The notes under the pieces are model-generated. The model was not told the origin of the DNA. It was given only the letters and a program-made list of their open reading frames with translations, and ran no database searches. The translations under genes and the position numbers were made by a program. Source: Kappaphycus alvarezii (lineage: Eukaryota; Rhodophyta; Florideophyceae; Gigartinales; Solieriaceae). From it: a stretch of DNA of 64,000 nucleotides. The stretch is taken from positions 1,364,001 through 1,428,000 of the forward strand of contig NADL03000683.1 in NCBI GenBank assembly GCA_002205965.3, given 5' to 3'. Positions within the stretch are counted from its first letter, which is position 1. The number at the start of each line of letters is the position of its first letter. Of the stretch, positions 24,977 through 36,059 are shown one piece after another.

Positions 24977-24984
24977 ACAGTGAC

Positions 24985-25351
24985 ACTTGGCTAACTGGAA
25001 GGCCTGGGGAATAATCACTTAAAACATTATGAGCATACAGTATGAACGCCAAGCACATCGTAAGACTGCTAGCAACACGAAAGGATGTGGCAAGGCGGAA
25101 TGCGATTTTGGCGGAGCGATTAGAGGAAAAGGTGAACAAACACCAGCATCCCGTCACACGGAAGCCGTAATAAGCAGAAATCAATCTCGGTCTTCATGCC
25201 GTCCTTCCGTGCCTCGTACCATAGTCATTCTTCGCACCACTGTTTATGTCAATCAGTTCTATGCCAGCCATTTCCGACCCACCACGTCTATATGCAGTTA
25301 TTTTTGTGAGGGTGGTCGTCAAACAATGTGATGCGAGGGATTACGTGTTGC
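24985..25351. other. Intergenic, no domain recognised
   Basis: Short frames on both strands. One plus-strand reading contains KDVARRNAILAERLEEKVNK, a possible coiled-coil helix near 25063-25125, but it is not part of a recognisable protein. Confidence 0.4.
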
Positions 25352-26307
25352 TCAGGTTGAGAAAGACCCCGCCGTGACTCGGCATGCAAGAAAGAAGAGC
25401 AGTAGCCATACTCGACCAGATAGCATAACGGAGACGCTGCAATATTTGGCCCTTTGCAAGATTGAATTGGCGCGCAGACCGAAACGCAATAAGTTTAGTA
25501 CTGTCGTCGGTAACTTGTCGGGACGAGTAGACAGGGCATCAAGTGCATCAAAAGCTAGGGGAACAAAATGCCACTGGACATGTGGGGACGGATCCATACC
25601 GCTGGGCAGGAGGAGCGCGTCACGCACCACTCAGTCCTGTGACCGAAGTTTGGCGGCATCATCTGGTCCGGCAGCGCCAGCGTACTGCTTCGCTGCATAG
25701 CGTATCGAGTCAGGGACGAACATTGAGCGGACCGTGATGCCATACGCCGTCGGTTTGTCGGGAGGGATATTATGGAATGAAAGGCGAGGCTGAACAAAGA
25801 TATCAGCAGGGCGACGGGTAGTAGCAGAGAGGAGGAAGGATACCTCCTGTTGGCACGCGAGACCGGCAGGCTTGAAGACATGTCTGGAGGACAAGTTGCG
25901 AATGCTGTTGTGGCGGTGCGCACTTGCAAATAGGGGCATCGTCGCCGCGAGAGTCCATCTGAGAGTGACAGTGATGACACTGGGTCGACGAGGCCGAATC
26001 CTCGTACGCGGGGTGGTCCAGTGTCGGCGAAGCATTACAGACCAGACATCATTGCTGACATGAGAAATGGAGGAAGGATGGGCAGTGAGGGCAGCGCAGG
26101 CGGTTAGGTAGAGAAGGGAGTTGCGGCGGGGGCGGAGTCGAAAGACGCTGCGCTGTGGACGGAGAGGTTAGGTTGAGCGTTAGAGCGGTCATCTTCCCAA
26201 AAGGTGCGGGCGTCGGTCGATTGGATCAGCTGGAGGAGGAGCGTGTAGGGGCGGAGATGGCGTTGGATCAAGACCTCGGGGTCGGACGAGATTTGTGGTG
26301 CAAACAC
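25352..26307 (-). pseudogene. Non-LTR RT C-terminal tail, copy 2
   Basis: This is the longest tail of the family. Reading leftward: HRHNSIR near 25910, SRHVFKPAGLACQQEVSFLL, then RRPADIFVQP and PDKPTAYGITVRS. In the next frame come VVRDALLLPSGMDPS, VQWHFVPLAFDALDALSTR and a C-terminal LQRAKYCSVS segment. These match the RT-family pattern R-PADV with a FVPLAFD tail. Two to three frame changes interrupt it. Upstream (26104-26307) is less clear. 5'-truncated relative to a full element. Confidence 0.75.
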
Positions 26308-27463
26308 GGAGCTTTAGTTGAAGGGTGACTGCAGCTTGTTTCCACAACTACGGTTACATAGGAAAAAAAGTGTGGCACTGACAGTACATCGCGTAGAGTA
26401 TTTTTGGTATGTAATGTCATTACAGTTGTAATCCAGTTTGGGATCCAGTGAGAGGATAAAATTTGTAACTCTAACCGCCGGATCCACCGTAGTGTAGATC
26501 ACATACAAAGATTGGATATTTTGTGCAAAATGATACTGTACTGTACAGTACTCGGAATACAGTAGCTAAGCTGGCATGAAAAAGGAGTTGCACAGACTTT
26601 CCCTGTAATCCATTTTACGGAAGTGGCAGGGTTCGTTGCGAATCATTTTATTTCCGAACGCCCCTGTGCTCGTCAGTTGGTAAAATTTACAAAAGACTAA
26701 TGGTAATTTCAAATTTTCGGCCAAGTACACAACACGAGGGCCATATCGAGAAAATCTCAAAAAAATAGCAAAGATTTACAGGGGCGGCGCAACTCGGAAT
26801 TCCAATTGAAACCCTCAAATAGTGGTAAGTACAGTACAGTACAGCACCAAGGTGCATTCTCGCGGTGCAGTATGTACAGCGTAAATTTTCTGAAAATGCC
26901 CTTGCGTAGCGTTACCCACAAAGCAAAGAGCACATGAAATTTTTAAGTTTAAATTATAAAGCCGGGAAGGCGGCAAAATAAGCAAAAGAAACGGACATGC
27001 ACCACACATCTAAGGCCTTGATGACTGGTAACGAATGCCACATTCTTCCATTTCATTGGCCAATACATTATCCCTTACAGTTAAATACGCCCCGTTCATT
27101 GGCTGTGTTTACCGTCGGTAACACCCGCCGTCGCCTGCTCGAATGGCCCGGTCAGCGATGCGCTTCCGCCAATTCCGGCTGTTGTTATCGCCTGATTTTT
27201 GGCGGGGACTCGCATTCAACCAGATCGTTGTCCTCATCAACCCTCCATGCCTCTCGTTTATTTCTTGCTCCCATCCAACGAGCCTACCATTCAAATTCCA
27301 CCTGCCGTTCAACATACTCAAACTTCCGAGAAACTCGCCCCCCACGCCTTTCCCACATCCCATCCACGTATTAAAACCTCTTCCCCTCCGCCTTCCATAC
27401 CACTTTCATTCACCATGGCCCCCGTCTCCCACCTCCCAAACCAATTCTACCCCTGTGCAGATC
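26308..27463. other. Intergenic, two TACTG-type motif sites
   Basis: No gene to about 27000. A 14-bp perfect palindrome GTACTGTACAGTAC lies at 26538-26551 and an ACAGT tandem at 26829-26845, about 0.6-0.9 kb upstream of the Sel1-like gene. From about 27100 the sequence is C-rich on the plus strand, as expected for a promoter or 5' UTR of the following gene. Confidence 0.45.
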
Positions 27464-30400
27464 ATGCCGAAACCCCGAACCACCTCCTCCCCTCCCTCGT
27501 CGTCTACAACCGTTGACCTCCCTGTTCGGAAGAAACGCCGAGTAGATCGTCGTAAATCCCCTTCCTCCTCACCCGCTTTGTCCCCATCTCCCTCCCCGCC
27601 TCCCTTACCTTCCCGCAAACGAGCACCCACTCTCGAGCGACTACCCCGCTGGCTGTTCTTACCTCATCGACATTTTGTGGCCGCACACGGCGCCCTGCCT
27701 TGCCAAGAAAGTTGCCGTCCGGGGAAAACCATTCTACGATTGGGACGCATGGGCTGTCGCCCTTCTCTCGCCAAACCTCTGGGGTCGTCGTGGGCCTTGG
27801 CATCGCTTGATTGCCTGTTGCACAGCCGCAAAACCACCTCATGTCGATCTTCATCATGTTCCTGACGTCAAGCCGCACTTGTCAGAATCGTCGTCGCAGA
27901 GGTTGTTTCGCACTTAGTTTCCCGCAGCGGTGACTCTCTGACCCCGGAGGATCGCAACTGGATTACTTCTGTAGCTCTCGTCAACGTGGACGGCATGCTC
28001 GCAAGCCCACCCTGATTCTGCTGTTGGACTTGGCATTTGCCGTGTTCGATGTCGCTAGCTATTGCCGCCGCTCCACGGATCCGTCCACTAACGTTCTACT
28101 TCAAGCAGACAAGGACGTTACTGAACATTCCAATCCCTCTAACAATGACGCCATTACAACCGCCATCCACGACATTGTCTCCACCTCGTGTTTGTCTTCG
28201 ACCTCAAAGGAGACAAGAAAGTCTTCGATCCGCCCCAAGCAGCTAATATCAGTGGATCCGGTCGTGTGCCGCATATTGGACGTCGTTCATACAGGCCAGA
28301 GGGATCCTCTGACACTTGGATTATTGATAATGTCACAAAAATAATTCAGGTAATTGAGAATCTACTGACAGCGAACAACGCACGTCGGTGGCACCATTAC
28401 TTTACATCCAAGGCGGATGCGCCAGGGATGGTATTGCACAGCAGCCCACGTTTTTACGCAGCGCATGCCACTAACGAATGTGACGCGGGTCTCGCAGCTT
28501 CGCGAGCATGCTTTCTCTCCCTGGTTGCAAGAGTCGTTGCAAGAACACATGTGGGTACATTGGGCGGAACTTGCTAATGATTGCAACTACATTATTCTCA
28601 CAGGACTCATCCCAGAGAGCAAGTCCGTGAGATGGCGTGTCGGTCTATTGTGCGCAATCTTGTTGCAAATTCTCATCTATCAGTTGACAATGAGCTCTTG
28701 GATAGTCTGCTTACCAACAAATGCGATATGACAACTCGCGACTGACAGTCGTCGGCTACTGGACATGGCCTTAGGTCTGGAGCAAGTATACTCCTTCTTC
28801 GTTGAGACATATGCAAACGAGTCAGCCGTCGGGAGCTGCATTACTTGGGGAGTTTTATGCTACGAAGGCCTTGTACAGCTGTTGGCGGGAATCAGAACTG
28901 TTCTTGTTGCAGGGAGTTGTCGGGAACTAGCGATGATTGACTGGAGCGTTAAATCCCTGGAGATTTCGAGGTATTACCGTGAGGCACTGTTCGGGAGCAA
29001 GCAAATGTGCGAGGACATCGATCGAGCGATACAGAGCGCCTTTTCAGAGCATCATGGATGCCCTTTACCAGGGCAGTTCGATACATGGTGCAGCCAATGT
29101 CGCAAGCAAAATTTGCCCAAAAAGGGAATGGTTCGCAGATGCCTTGCTTTTGGGTAGCAAGTCTAGACCTCACGGATCCAGTATATCTCGCGACCGCTAT
29201 CGTGCCGTGGGATCCCAAAGAGCCTTGAAACTAATCGACAAGGCAATCGGCTTGTCGAGGAAAAAATGAAAGATATCTGTGAGGGTACTGAAGGGGTACC
29301 CCTTTGGGATTTTCGACGAATCTCTCTTTGTCGCCTCTTAATTTCCGTGGCAAATCTCACCAGACTCATTAATAATGGAGAGATTACAACCCCTTTTCGA
29401 TCAGCGGTCTCTCCACGAGGGTGGAAACTTTTCCGCTGATACTATCCCTTTGCTGGAGGCAGCGGTGAGGGAGAATTTTTGTGCTCAGACGACACACGGG
29501 TTATTCTGGCTGGGAAAGGTGAGTACTGGGACGTCGCGCGATCCTGGGCGAATTGCAAGGTGTCTGTTGTTGACGGTATGCAAAAGTTGTACTCATCGGC
29601 GGAGGCCGGTGACTTGGAAGCATGCACAGCTCTGTCGCATATTTGGGCGCGAAGGGGATCTTGAGAGTGCCGAAGTTTTGCGAAACATGACCATGGAACA
29701 AGTGTACAACTTATTCAGGATCGCGGTGACGTCTCAAAACGCGAAAGCCGTAATGAACATGGGGGCGATATGGCGTTATGGGAACTGCCAAGTTCAAGCC
29801 AATAGCACAGTGGCAACGGATGCCTTTCTCATGGCACTTCAGGGAGGGGTTTGCGGGGAGGCTCGTCCACTTGCCGCCATGCATCTAGCAGAAACTATTG
29901 GACGTGGACAAAGTAATGTAGCTGGGTGCTTTCGCTACTAACGATCAGAGGGAGCACAGGGCTCCTCAGATTCTGGTGTGCACAGGGTAGATGACCCGTC
30001 CAAGGGTAGTCATTGAACACCTAACTTGACCCGATGTAAACTTAGCGTCCCTAGAGTTCTTTGCTCTCACTTGTATTACTGTTTAAGTGCGGATTGGTAC
30101 GCGAGGCCGGACTACGGACGTCACCGTACCCTGCGGCAGCTAGATCAGAAAGACCGAGCGACCTTGTTTCATCATTACATGATCCATCTGGTAGCAATGT
30201 CTGCTTGTTCTATCCGCGGGCATCAGGATCCCCTGACCTGTATGTGATAGCTTACGGTGATTGGGGAAATGGTTCACTCCTTTTGCAGTCTCGATGGAAC
30301 CTCGCACAAACGCTACGGACAGTCTAAGTTTTGTTTTGAATGCATGCCTGCATTCGTGTATCTTAATTTCGATAATAGCCAAGTCGATGCTATCCTCAGC

Positions 30401-30615
30401 AACTTACCAGGACTATCAATTAACCTCATGTACAACATGACGGCACGCGATACAATCATGCTGCACAATCGGCGCAGAGGTAACAAAGACCCTGCGATAG
30501 CTTTGACATCATCGGAGGCTTCGACAGGCAGTTTGAAACTATTTTAGCGGTCCTTACCGGCACCACATGTGCCGCAATTCCCTCATTCATCCAAGGCCAG
30601 GCCGGATTGAAGTAA
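27464..30615 (+). pseudogene. Sel1-like repeat protein gene, frame-broken
   Basis: A 3.1-kb plus-strand coding-like stretch, GC-rich and unlike any transposon here. It starts at ATG 27464 with a Ser/Pro-rich basic leader (SSSTTVDLPVRKKRRVDR, a possible nuclear signal). It then passes through several frames of helical, Leu/Ala-rich sequence. The clearest part is 29530-29940: SAEAGDLEACTALSHIWAR, EGDLESAEVLRNMT, then NAKAVMNMGAIWRYGN and ARPLAAMHLAETIGRG. These fit the A-x-G-x-x-xA-x-x-x-L-x-x-x-Y pattern of Sel1/TPR-like solenoids, which usually scaffold protein complexes. A reading ends LTGTTCAAIPSFIQG before TAA at about 30615. At least eight frame changes are needed, so it is either a pseudogene or an artefact of base-calling indels. 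Function is unknown. Confidence 0.45.
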
Positions 30616-30930
30616 ACGCCACAATCAAGCGGCAACTGGAATGAATTTGGGTTGTGGATAGTGTTCGGACGTTAGGGCGGCGGCGTTCCTGGGAAAAGTC
30701 TATGCTATGGCTACATCCAAGACTGACTCGATCCTTTATATTCTGCCCTGTGGCGATTCAGACAGTACATACAGTATAGTCCGAAAAACCAAAGTACTGC
30801 TAAACGGCGACGGGCATTGCTTCGGTGAGCACAGTCGAAAACTTTTGCATTTACAGTACAGTCTAAGATTACACCAACACACCTAACTACCGACGTCGCG
30901 CATTCCAAATTAATTTGGGATATTTTTACC

Positions 30931-30970
30931 GAAACTATTTTGGTCTTTAAAAAAAGACCAAAATAGTTTC
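30931..30970. repeat. Perfect 18-bp inverted repeat (hairpin)
   Basis: The arms GAAACTATTTTGGTCTTT (30931-30948) and its exact complement (30953-30970) are separated by AAAA. It is intact although its surroundings are heavily mutated. It may be a recent fold-back, a termination-like structure between the Sel1-like gene and the next element, or a small inverted-repeat transposon footprint. Confidence 0.75.
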
Positions 30971-30990
30971 AGGGTACTTGTACGTAAAGA

Positions 30991-31037
30991 TACTGTACTA
31001 TACAGTACAGTACAGTATAATGTAGAACTGTACAGTA
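30991..31037. repeat. TACTG/CAGTA palindromic repeat cluster
   Basis: TACTGTACTATACAGTA is followed directly by further CAGTA units and by a second CTGTACAGTAG 10 bases on. This is one of the densest examples in the window of a 5-bp unit meeting its own reverse complement. Confidence 0.7.
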
Positions 31038-31370
31038 GTCAGGTCGGAACTCACCCTATTAGCTTTCCTTCATTTTTGAGTTTAAGCATAAAGAATTTCA
31101 GAAAAAAATCTCAGTGGGCAACCCGAGTTGTCATGCACTTTTAGTGAAAAGAAGTTTATTCTCCTGTTAAGCCCGTGCGCATTACCCTACAAGCAATGAA
31201 TAGATAGATATGAGTATTACTGTACAGTAGAATGACCTTTGCGTGCAAGTACCCCGATTCATAGCCTCCGCCCGTCCCCTTCGCGAGCCCGGCAATCCCG
31301 GCGAATCCCACCCTATTCCCTTTCTCAAACAAGTCAATAGAGCAACAATGATAAAAGCGACGCTAAGGGA

Positions 31371-32543
31371 CTTTGCAAAGAACAAAGGCCAAAAAAGACC
31401 GACTCACTGGAGGGCAACATTCTTATGAATCCTCAAGCACGGCCGTTTCCTACAGCATTCAGCATTACCCAGATCTGCTACAGTACTATAGGCAGCTCAC
31501 AGAGCGGAGCAAGCCAAACAAGATTTTAACAAGATCGTTCATCGAAGCAGAAGGATCAGCTTATCTAGCTTTACCTTCAACTTCAGCATTCTATCAAACG
31601 CAGATTGTCTACAATTATTCAGATTCGAGAAGTGCCACGTCGAGCTTGTTTCTAAAATAATGTCGTGGCCGGCGTCTACGACGGAAACAAGTGTGTAACG
31701 ATACGCTGTCAACGACATACCAGTTATCTGCGTTTTTTGAGATGTCTAGCAAGTCCAGCCAGGTGGTGTGAACTTGAAATGCTATTCGGCAAGCACTCGT
31801 CGCAGCTCTCTGAAATTTTTTGGGAGGGCTTTGAGAGGATTTTGACCACCCGTCAATCCCTATTCAAAGTAGGGCTGACGATCAGATATATGCAGTGCAG
31901 AGCAGCTCTATACTCGGATCCTATAAAAGCCAAAACAAATGTGCTAAGCAACCGTGTGTGTTTTGTAGACGTCTCCGTAATTGTAATCGCGAGACCTGGA
32001 AAAAGTCACATGGTGCAACTCATCGCGTACAGTGGACATAAAATAAAGCATCCCATGAAGTTCCAGTCCGTAACAGCCCGTGATGGGCTCGTACTACACA
32101 CAATTGGTCCCATAGAAAGTCACAGGGATGATTGGACACTATACCTAAGAATTAGTCTAGAATAAATCCTCGATTCAGTATTGAACGTATATGAAACCCA
32201 ACACTGCCTCTATGGGGACTCTAGGTGCAATAGGAGATGGTTCCTGGAGGTTCCTTATGAAGGTAGCAACCTTTAATTTCAAAATGCATTCAAAAAATGT
32301 ATGTGGGTCGGATGTGTCACTGTTGAATGTACTTTTGAGGAAGTCCAGGCCTACTTCACAACAGTGGACTTTAAAAGAAAAATTAAAATGTTTGAGTCTC
32401 CTGTGGGAGCCCGTCACTTGACATCCATGCTATTTTATAACTTGAGGGTCTCCTTGTACCCAACGAAAACATCATCATATTTCAAGTGTCCTCCGCCATC
32501 AATCCAGGAGTACATTGAACTTTCGGAAATGAGCCAGCAGTAA
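31371..32543 (+). pseudogene. PIF/Harbinger (DDE_4-type) transposase
   Basis: Near 31620-31665 a FRFEKCHVELVSKIMSWP segment gives the family N-terminus. The 166-codon frame 31665-32165 holds the core: RCLASPARWCELEMLFGKH, SQLSEIFWEGFERIL, FVDVSVIVIARPGKS (family: FVDGT---IARP), YSGHKIKHPMKFQSV and IGPIESHRDDWTLY. After a shift there are YGDSRCNRRWFLEVPYEGS, whose YGDS carries a catalytic Asp, and then TVECTFEEVQAYFTTVDFKR with the acidic residue. The end is ELSEMSQQ at the stop 32541-32543. About four frame changes occur. In the first core box the usual G is V (FVDV). Confidence 0.85.
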
Positions 32544-32576
32544 AATCGTGCGAAACATGTTTACTTAACTATTTAG

Positions 32577-32680
32577 CGGAGCCCCGAGCAGAGGGAACAA
32601 AGTCCACGTAGCATAGTCCGAGCGAAGCGACAGTACGCAGCCCCGCAGGGAGCCCGCGCGAGCGGAAGCCCCGAGACCTC
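32577..32680. repeat. GC-rich AGCCCCG repeat between convergent ORFs
   Basis: The words GGAGCCCCGAGCAGAGGG, GCAGCCCCGCAGGGAGCC, GCGCGAGCGG and GAAGCCCCGAGACC recur within 100 bp in an otherwise AT-rich context. The stretch could form stable stems and sits exactly between the ends of two convergent ORFs, so a 3'-end role is possible. Confidence 0.5.
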
Positions 32681-32742
32681 AAAAAAACTCCTCAATTTTC
32701 TAAGTAGCAACAATCAATCATAAACTAGGGAAAAAAGTAAGA

Positions 32743-33645
32743 TCATTTGCGGGAAAAGGCCCCCACTAACAGGTTGAACTTCTCCAATTCCAGTTTTTGC
32801 GATGCCTTTATTTCCCAACGTCTTTCAAACCTATACTTCTCGCACTCAGCAGATTCAAACCCAAGACGGTCACGGTCCAGTTGGAGACGATCCTTCTCAA
32901 CTTGAACGCGCGCAAGTTCCGCCTCCCAAAGATGCATAGCGAGTCTATCCATCTCACCAAAACCGGTAACAATCCTTTTCGTCCGTGCTGCTTTGCGCGG
33001 GCGCGGCGACCCAAATTTCTCTCTCGACTTGCCTGGGCTTGGAGTGTCCCAGTTGTTAGATCCTGGGCGACTAGTTGCCACTAAGATTAGCTCCCTTCCC
33101 ACTCTTTCTTTTTCCTGATCAAGTTCTCGACCGGCCCTCCTCTCCAGGCCCTTCTTGGTCTCAATATTCCTCCCTTGCTTGCCTCAAGGTGAGAAAAATC
33201 TCATGCATCTCCCGGATGTCACTCCTTACACCAGATTGAAGCTGTTTCTTCCTGTATTCTTTCGAAGAGGCTCTGAAGCCTTTTATATCTGTCTTGAGCG
33301 CACTTGGCAGACACTTTCTGATTTATCTTAGGATGCGCGTTAATCTTCTCAGCGACCGCCTCGAATCGCTTACACACTAAACCGTAGGGTATGTGAGCCT
33401 TGGCCGCGGCAAATTCGCGTACGAAATCAGATCCTTTGGGTGAATCGCGAATGGCTACCTTTCTTCTCTTTCTCCGGCGAGGATGGGGGAAGTAATTGCG
33501 CTCCACTTGCATTTATTTCGTGATCTTGATTTGGGGAGGGCACGGCTGCTGGGGCTGCTGGGTTAATCGCATCGGAGGGTTTGGAGAGGGAACATGGGTG
33601 GCGGTCGAGATAGGGGTGCACATTGACTATGTCTCCTGTGACCAT
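32743..33645 (-). pseudogene. Myb/SANT-like DNA-binding ORF of Harbinger
   Basis: It starts at ATG 33645 (MVTGDIVNVHPYLDRHP). After a shift comes a basic patch, PHPRRRKRRKVAIRD, and a trihelix/Myb-like domain: AKAHIPYGLVCKRFEAVAEK, KVSAKCAQDRYKRLQSLFER. A charged coiled coil follows: AELARVQVEKDRLQLDRDRL. This fits the second ORF of PIF/Harbinger elements, whose Myb/SANT-like domain with a C-terminal coiled coil recognises element ends. The frames 33219-33512 and 32743-33102 are intact pieces; two or three frame changes join them. It reads toward the transposase. Confidence 0.65.
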
Positions 33646-34684
33646 TTGGCGCGTTGAATACTGAGAATGAAGGGGGGAGGTAGTGGTTTGGAGGGGCTAT
33701 TGTGGAAAGAGAGGGGCAAGGACGAGATGATGGAAGTGTGGGGATTGGGGGGAAGGGGAGGTGTTGAAATGTGGAGGTTTGGGTGTGGGGGGAAGTGATG
33801 GAGGGTGCTGCAGTTTCCTCTGCTGCAGTTGCCGCGCCAAATTATGTCCAACCTAGAATACTTCCTGAGGAAACATTATCACAGGTGTTCACTTAATGCG
33901 ATTTCAGTTACTTTGCTCACAACATACAGAAAGAATTCTGCAATTTAATTACAGTCTGTAATTCATTTCCCATTTTTAGTCATATTTCATTCTGAAAAGT
34001 ACATGCGTAACTCTCTATTGAGTATCTATCGTGTACTGTACTGTACTGTACTGTACACTGCAGGTCTGACTACTGCATACGGCTAAGAACTAACCGGATG
34101 TTCCACGTCAGGCATGTGCAGTGCTTACAGTACCTTTACAGTGGGCGCTAATTCTGTACAGTAAAGGATCGTCGAAGAAGATGTCCATTGCGCCCTGCCT
34201 CCGCTGGGCTCTTTCGAAGGTCAAAGGCAAAGACCAGCTGTAACGATTTAAAAGAGGGCCACATTCCCCTAATTTCCTTAATTGTTGTTAAATCTTGTTT
34301 CAGAATTTCCGAGGTATGACACGTGTCACAAGATCATATTTTAGCCACATTTATTTCAAAATTCTTTTTCGTAAACACTATTTATTTTGCATAAATAACA
34401 ATACTTAGGGCATAGTTAGCCGTTGTCCCAAAACCCAAAAAATTCTTTTGCGCGATATTTTGCGCTAGCGGTGTCGCCTAAAACCCGAAACCTCGACTGA
34501 AAGGGATAATCTCGATCAAAAAAAACATTTTGCAACAGCTATCCAAAAGTTTTGGCGCGAAACTGGCAGTATAACCGTGCCAAAACAACCATTACAGGCA
34601 TATCCACACCGTCGACATCTCCATCCCACTCATGTCAGTACATTTTAGCATCCCACCCATTCTGTTCTAACCTTCTTTGACGAT
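33646..34684. other. Intergenic with (TGTAC)n array
   Basis: The first 200 bp are G-rich on the plus strand (C-rich leader on the minus strand of the Myb-like ORF). A TGTAC tandem of about five units lies at 34033-34056, with further CTGTACAGTA sites to 34165. No coding domain. Confidence 0.5.
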
Positions 34685-35513
34685 ATGGCTACTCCGCCTC
34701 AGTCTACTCTGTCGGGAACCGCTCCAGAATTGCAAGCAGAACAAAAGCCGGATGAAAATGCTCAAGGAAAAGGCAAAGGATTGGTGTGGTCCCAAAATGA
34801 AAACACTGCTCTTTCTAGAGCGGCTGCCGTCGCTTGCTGTGATCCAGCCAGAGGTTTAAGTACGACGTTCGCAGAAATGGGTCGCCGGATCCGCGCGAAG
34901 TTTATTGTTGACTTACGCCGTCCATCCGATGCATGCACAACCTACGATAAAGGTGAATGTGACTCAAGGAGATGGGACGGTAGATCGTCGACGGCATGCC
35001 AAAAGCGATGGTATAACCTGCGAAGAGAGTGCACAAAGTTTAAGAGTTGCGTTGATCGAGTCCATTGAAGAAATCTCACCGGGAACCCCACAGATGATGA
35101 ATTACTTTGGTGTGCCTCACTTCTGTACAGTGATGGAGGAGTTTAAGCTCTCACTTGTACGACTGCGTCCGAAATCCAAACTATCACATAGCAAACATGT
35201 TCAAACACTGGGAGTCATTCCACTTTCTACAAAGCACTACTAAACTTCTGGTCGCCACCGGCATCGATATTTCTGCGTCATCGGACCAAAGATGCCCCGT
35301 CCTGTGGGGACGAAGGCAGCGAAAAAATTGCGCGAGGAAGAGGCCAAAACGAAAGCAAATGGATCCGAAGGCACAAGTGTTGCCGCATGTATGCTAAGAG
35401 TTGAAAAATGTTTTTTTCGGATCCTGAGAGTAAGAGATATATTCTGCGAGAGAATATTTAGTTTGAACGAGAAAAATGGAGTAGAATGGCTAAAGCTCAT
35501 CTGTCGCACCTGA
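34685..35513 (+). pseudogene. Myb/SANT (NAM-associated type) ORF of Harbinger
   Basis: An intact 127-codon frame from ATG 34685, with ENTALSRAAAVACCDPARG (family: E-x-x-ALCRAW---S-D), MGRRIRAKF, then TACQKRWYNLRRECTKFKSC, the third Myb helix. After shifts come RPVGTKAAKKLREEEAKTKA and SEGTSVAA, the conserved linker before a C-terminal coiled coil (LNEKNGVEW) ending at the stop near 35513. It resembles the Myb-like helper ORFs of plant and algal PIF/Harbinger elements rather than a host regulator. Its transposase partner is the minus-strand ORF at 36060-37233. The intergenic stretch 35514-36059 shows no domain. Confidence 0.65.
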
Positions 35514-36059
35514 AGAAGATCGTGCAGTACTAGCTACATTTTTGCGCAAACGGCTAATAAATAGCCTTTCTATGTCAGCTGGACAACGAGCTGCGAAGTT
35601 ACCTCGATACAGTGTAGTTGCATGTGCAACCTAGATGCGGTCACCAACGTCCACTTACCTGATGATACGATTATTGAGCAGCACAATACAAAGGGTGCTA
35701 ATTATATCCCCGTCAGTGAGCTCATTACTGATGCTACCAGTGACGCTGCAGGGGTGACCACACACAAGGGCACCAATTGTCAAAAAACGATAGTTTCTTC
35801 GAAATATCCGGAAATTAGTAGGTGGGGCGAACTCCATTTAGTTATCAAAGAGCTGTTGCCGCCGACCGCACTAAACGTGCTCACAAAGGAGGCAAGATGT
35901 ACTCATTTTATTTACCATGACATTCCTTCCTACTGTTCTTAGTTCCCATCCGTGTTCCACGTGTTTTCCATTAAAGCAAGAAGTAACTTCTTGTGATCTT
36001 CAAGGCTTTCAATCCCGTCTATTTCTGAACACTATATTTCTGCCTGCTGATAGATACAG

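Larger units (their letters stand above)
30616..31370. other. Intergenic with hairpin and motif cluster
   Basis: No gene. It contains TACTG-type sites at 30765-30775 and 30852-30861, the perfect hairpin at 30931-30970, the dense cluster at 30991-31037 and an exact TACTGTACAGTA at 31218-31229. Confidence 0.5.
31371..33645. mobile_element. PIF/Harbinger element with convergent ORFs
   Basis: The transposase (+, 31371-32543) and the Myb/SANT-like ORF (-, 32743-33645) meet tail to tail around a GC-rich repeat. PIF/Harbinger elements are known to encode such a pair, the Myb-like protein helping DNA binding and nuclear import of the transposase. Terminal inverted repeats and the 3-bp target duplication were not located. 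Confidence 0.65.

Noticed and set aside
27406..27878. Gly/Glu-rich and basic minus-strand frames opposite the Sel1-like gene
   Set aside because: Complementary readings of the Pro/Ser-rich plus-strand leader.
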